Assembly (NCBI GenBank): GCA_002342345.1
Contig: DDPU01000078.1
Span: 3,629 to 10,072, forward strand
DNA length: 6,444 nt
Direction: 5' to 3'
Source: Verrucomicrobia bacterium UBA2460
Lineage (GTDB): Bacteria; Verrucomicrobiota; Verrucomicrobiia; Methylacidiphilales; Verrucolacustridaceae
Shown here: one piece after another, positions 4,771 through 6,444 of the stretch
Numbering within the stretch: the first letter of the stretch is position 1
How the letters are laid out: each line of letters starts with the position of its first letter
Position numbers and translations under genes: made by a program
Notes under the pieces: model-generated
Databases searched by the model: none
Told to the model about the DNA's origin: nothing
What the model saw: the letters and a program-made list of their open reading frames with translations, nothing else

Positions 4771-6444
4771 TCAGGCAAATAGATCCGGTTCGTCCTTTTG
4801 CCGGACTTTCCGGTTCCGGCCGGGTTTGGCCCGGATCCGGGCCGGTTTTCCGGAAGAGTTTAATTCTCCCGCCTCCAGGCCCTGGAGAATCTCCCCCGCC
4901 CTTGCCAAAACCTCGCCAGGCAGGCCCGCCAGACGCGCAACCTGGATCCCGTAGCTGCGGTCTGCGCCACCCTCAACAATCCGCCGGAGAAAGACGATCC
5001 TGTCTTTTTCCTCCCGGACATCCACGCGGAAGTTCCTGACCCGCGGAAGGGTCAGCGCCAATTCGGTCAGCTCATGATAATGCGTGGCGAAAAGGGTCTT
5101 GGCTTTCACCTTGTCGTGCAAGTGTTCCCCCACCGCCCAGGCGATGCTCAGTCCATCCAGGGTGCTGGTGCCACGGCCGATTTCATCGAGGATCACCAGA
5201 CTCTGCTCGGTGGCGTTGTGCAGGATCAGCGAAGTTTCGTTCATCTCCACCAGGAAAGTGCTCTGCCCCCGCGCCAGGTCGTCCCCCGCGCCGATCCTCG
5301 TGAAAATCCGGTCGAGGACGGGCAATTCCGCCGCCGTCGCCGGGACAAAAGATCCGATCTGGTTGAGGAGGCAGATCAAGGCCGCCTGACGAAGGTAGGT
5401 GCTTTTCCCGGCCATATTTGGCCCGGTCAAAACAATCAGGGTGCCCGCCGCGCCACCCAGTCTCAGGTCGTTCGGAACAAAGGGTTCGGCCCCGCCAGCC
5501 AGGAGTTGCTCCACCACCGGATGCCTCCCCCCTTCGATGCGGATCTCCCCGTCGGTCCTCAGCTTTGGCCGGACATAATTCCAGCGCCGGGCCAGGGAAG
5601 CCAGGCCTGCAAACGCGTCCAGCGCCCCCACCGCCGCGGCGGTTTTTTGCAGGGAAGGCCCCTTTGCCAGAACTTTTTCCTTCAGGACGGCGAACAGTTC
5701 CAGTTCCCGTGCCACCGCCTTTTCCTCCGCTCCGAGGATTTTGGCCTCCATCTCCTTGAGCTCCCTTGTCACAAATCGTTCCGCTTGGGCAAGGGTCTGC
5801 TTTCGCTCATAGCCATCGGGAACCCGGTCCAGGTAGGACTTGGTGACCTCGATCCCGTAGCCGAAGACCTGATTAAAGCGGATTTTCAGGCTCTTGATTC
5901 CCGTCCGCTCGACTTCCCTGGCCTGCAGGTCCGCGATCCACTTTCGCCCCTCCCGCATCGCCTCCCGGTGGCCGTCCAAGACGGCATCATAGCCATCGCG
6001 GATCATTCCTCCCTCCCGGACGATGGCGGGAGGCTCATCGGCCACCCCCCTCGCCAACTCGGCCGCCAGTTGCGGCTCACAATCCATGGACTTCGCCAGT
6101 TGGCCGTTCAGTCTTCCGGTCGCTTCCTGCGCCAGCTTTTGAACCCGCGGCAGCGATTCCAAGGTTAACCGGAGGGCCAGAAGATCCCGGGCCGACCCGG
6201 ACGGCGTCGAGATCCGTCCCAACAGGCGGGCCAGGTCGCGCACCTCCTTGAGCGAATCCCGAAACTCGTCGAGGACCCCGGCATCCTCCAAAAAAGCCTC
6301 GACCGCCTCGTGCCTTGCACGGATCTCCTCGGCCTTCCGCAGGGGCTGTTGAATCCATCCCCGCAACTCGCGCCCCCCCATTGCCGTGACCGTATGGTCG
6401 ATCGCCCGGATCAGGCTGGTGTCCGTGCCCGCCCCTGCCGGAGC
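4771..6444 (-). CDS. mutS: DNA mismatch repair protein MutS (C-terminal part)
   Basis: MutS recognises mismatches as a dimer and signals to MutL in an ATP-dependent way. The visible 557 residues begin at the window edge with GTDTSLIRAIDHTVTAMGG, the start of the core/lever domain. Roughly the first 270-300 residues (mismatch-binding and connector domains) are off the right side. The internal Met at 6381 is not the start; the open frame continues to the edge. Counting from the edge, the clamp region KIRFNQVFGYGIEVTK is at 187-202. The Walker A motif GPNMAGKST is at 341-349 and the loop GAGDDLARGQSTFLVEM at about 385-401. Walker B VILDEIGRGTST is at 417-428, ATHYHEL at about 453-459 and the helix-turn-helix SYGIQVARLAGLP at about 497-509. 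The tail ends EPDLFA, which loosely resembles a beta-clamp binding motif. All ATPase motifs are intact. It is the first visible gene of the minus-strand string mutS-GT-GH1; its promoter is outside. Confidence 0.97.
   Translation of the reverse strand, partial: APAGAGTDTSLIRAIDHTVTAMGGRELRGWIQQPLRKAEEIRARHEAVEAFLEDAGVLDEFRDSLKEVRDLARLLGRISTPSGSARDLLALRLTLESLPRVQKLAQEATGRLNGQLAKSMDCEPQLAAELARGVADEPPAIVREGGMIRDGYDAVLDGHREAMREGRKWIADLQAREVERTGIKSLKIRFNQVFGYGIEVTKSYLDRVPDGYERKQTLAQAERFVTRELKEMEAKILGAEEKAVARELELFAVLKEKVLAKGPSLQKTAAAVGALDAFAGLASLARRWNYVRPKLRTDGEIRIEGGRHPVVEQLLAGGAEPFVPNDLRLGGAAGTLIVLTGPNMAGKSTYLRQAALICLLNQIGSFVPATAAELPVLDRIFTRIGAGDDLARGQSTFLVEMNETSLILHNATEQSLVILDEIGRGTSTLDGLSIAWAVGEHLHDKVKAKTLFATHYHELTELALTLPRVRNFRVDVREEKDRIVFLRRIVEGGADRSYGIQVARLAGLPGEVLARAGEILQGLEAGELNSSGKPARIRAKPGRNRKVRQKDEPDLFA

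Noticed and set aside
5074..6168. 364-codon open frame on the plus strand opposite mutS
   Set aside because: It lies wholly antisense to a gene with clear MutS motifs, its translation has no recognisable family and is rich in Arg, Gln, Pro and Leu, as GC-biased mirror frames are, and it has no convincing start signals.

Overview
This is a 6.4 kb stretch of an ordinary bacterial chromosome, moderately GC-rich (roughly 58-60% by eye) and densely coded. Six protein-coding genes are supported, two of them cut by the window edges. I see no mobile element, CRISPR array, tRNA or rRNA, and no gap over 70 bases without a gene. The host cannot be fixed from this window. The short CysD variant, the stand-alone infA with a Pro/Ala-rich tail, and the near-absence of leaders before three genes would fit a PVC-group bacterium such as a member of Verrucomicrobiota, but that is a weak inference.

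Left part (1-1712) is an assimilatory sulfate locus. On the minus strand, cysD and the first 44 codons of cysN encode the two ATP sulfurylase subunits. On the plus strand, cysH encodes a reductase of the PAPS type, with a single cysteine and no Fe-S ligands. The two units diverge from a 40-bp spacer in which plausible promoters overlap head to head. Together they would activate sulfate to APS and later reduce PAPS to sulfite. The APS kinase this requires is not in view and should lie elsewhere, possibly beyond position 1 with or within cysN.

Middle (1779-2036): infA, translation initiation factor IF-1, plus strand, with a 15-residue Pro/Ala-rich C-terminal extension. A hairpin lies inside its last codons. 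Its stop codon overlaps the stop codon of the convergent gene.

Right part (2033-6444) is a minus-strand gene string. In transcription order it runs mutS (N-terminal part missing off the right edge), a GT28/MGDG-synthase-like diacylglycerol glycosyltransferase, and a GH1 family glycosidase. The glycosyltransferase and glycosidase genes overlap by 4 bases (GTGA), so they are probably translationally coupled. The pair suggests glycolipid head-group synthesis with trimming or remodelling. This is the most interesting hypothesis here, but its chemistry is unproven.

I found no clear sign of a previously undescribed system. The points worth following are the GT-GH1 pair, the apparently leaderless divergent sulfate promoters, and the convergent stop-codon overlap with an embedded hairpin.
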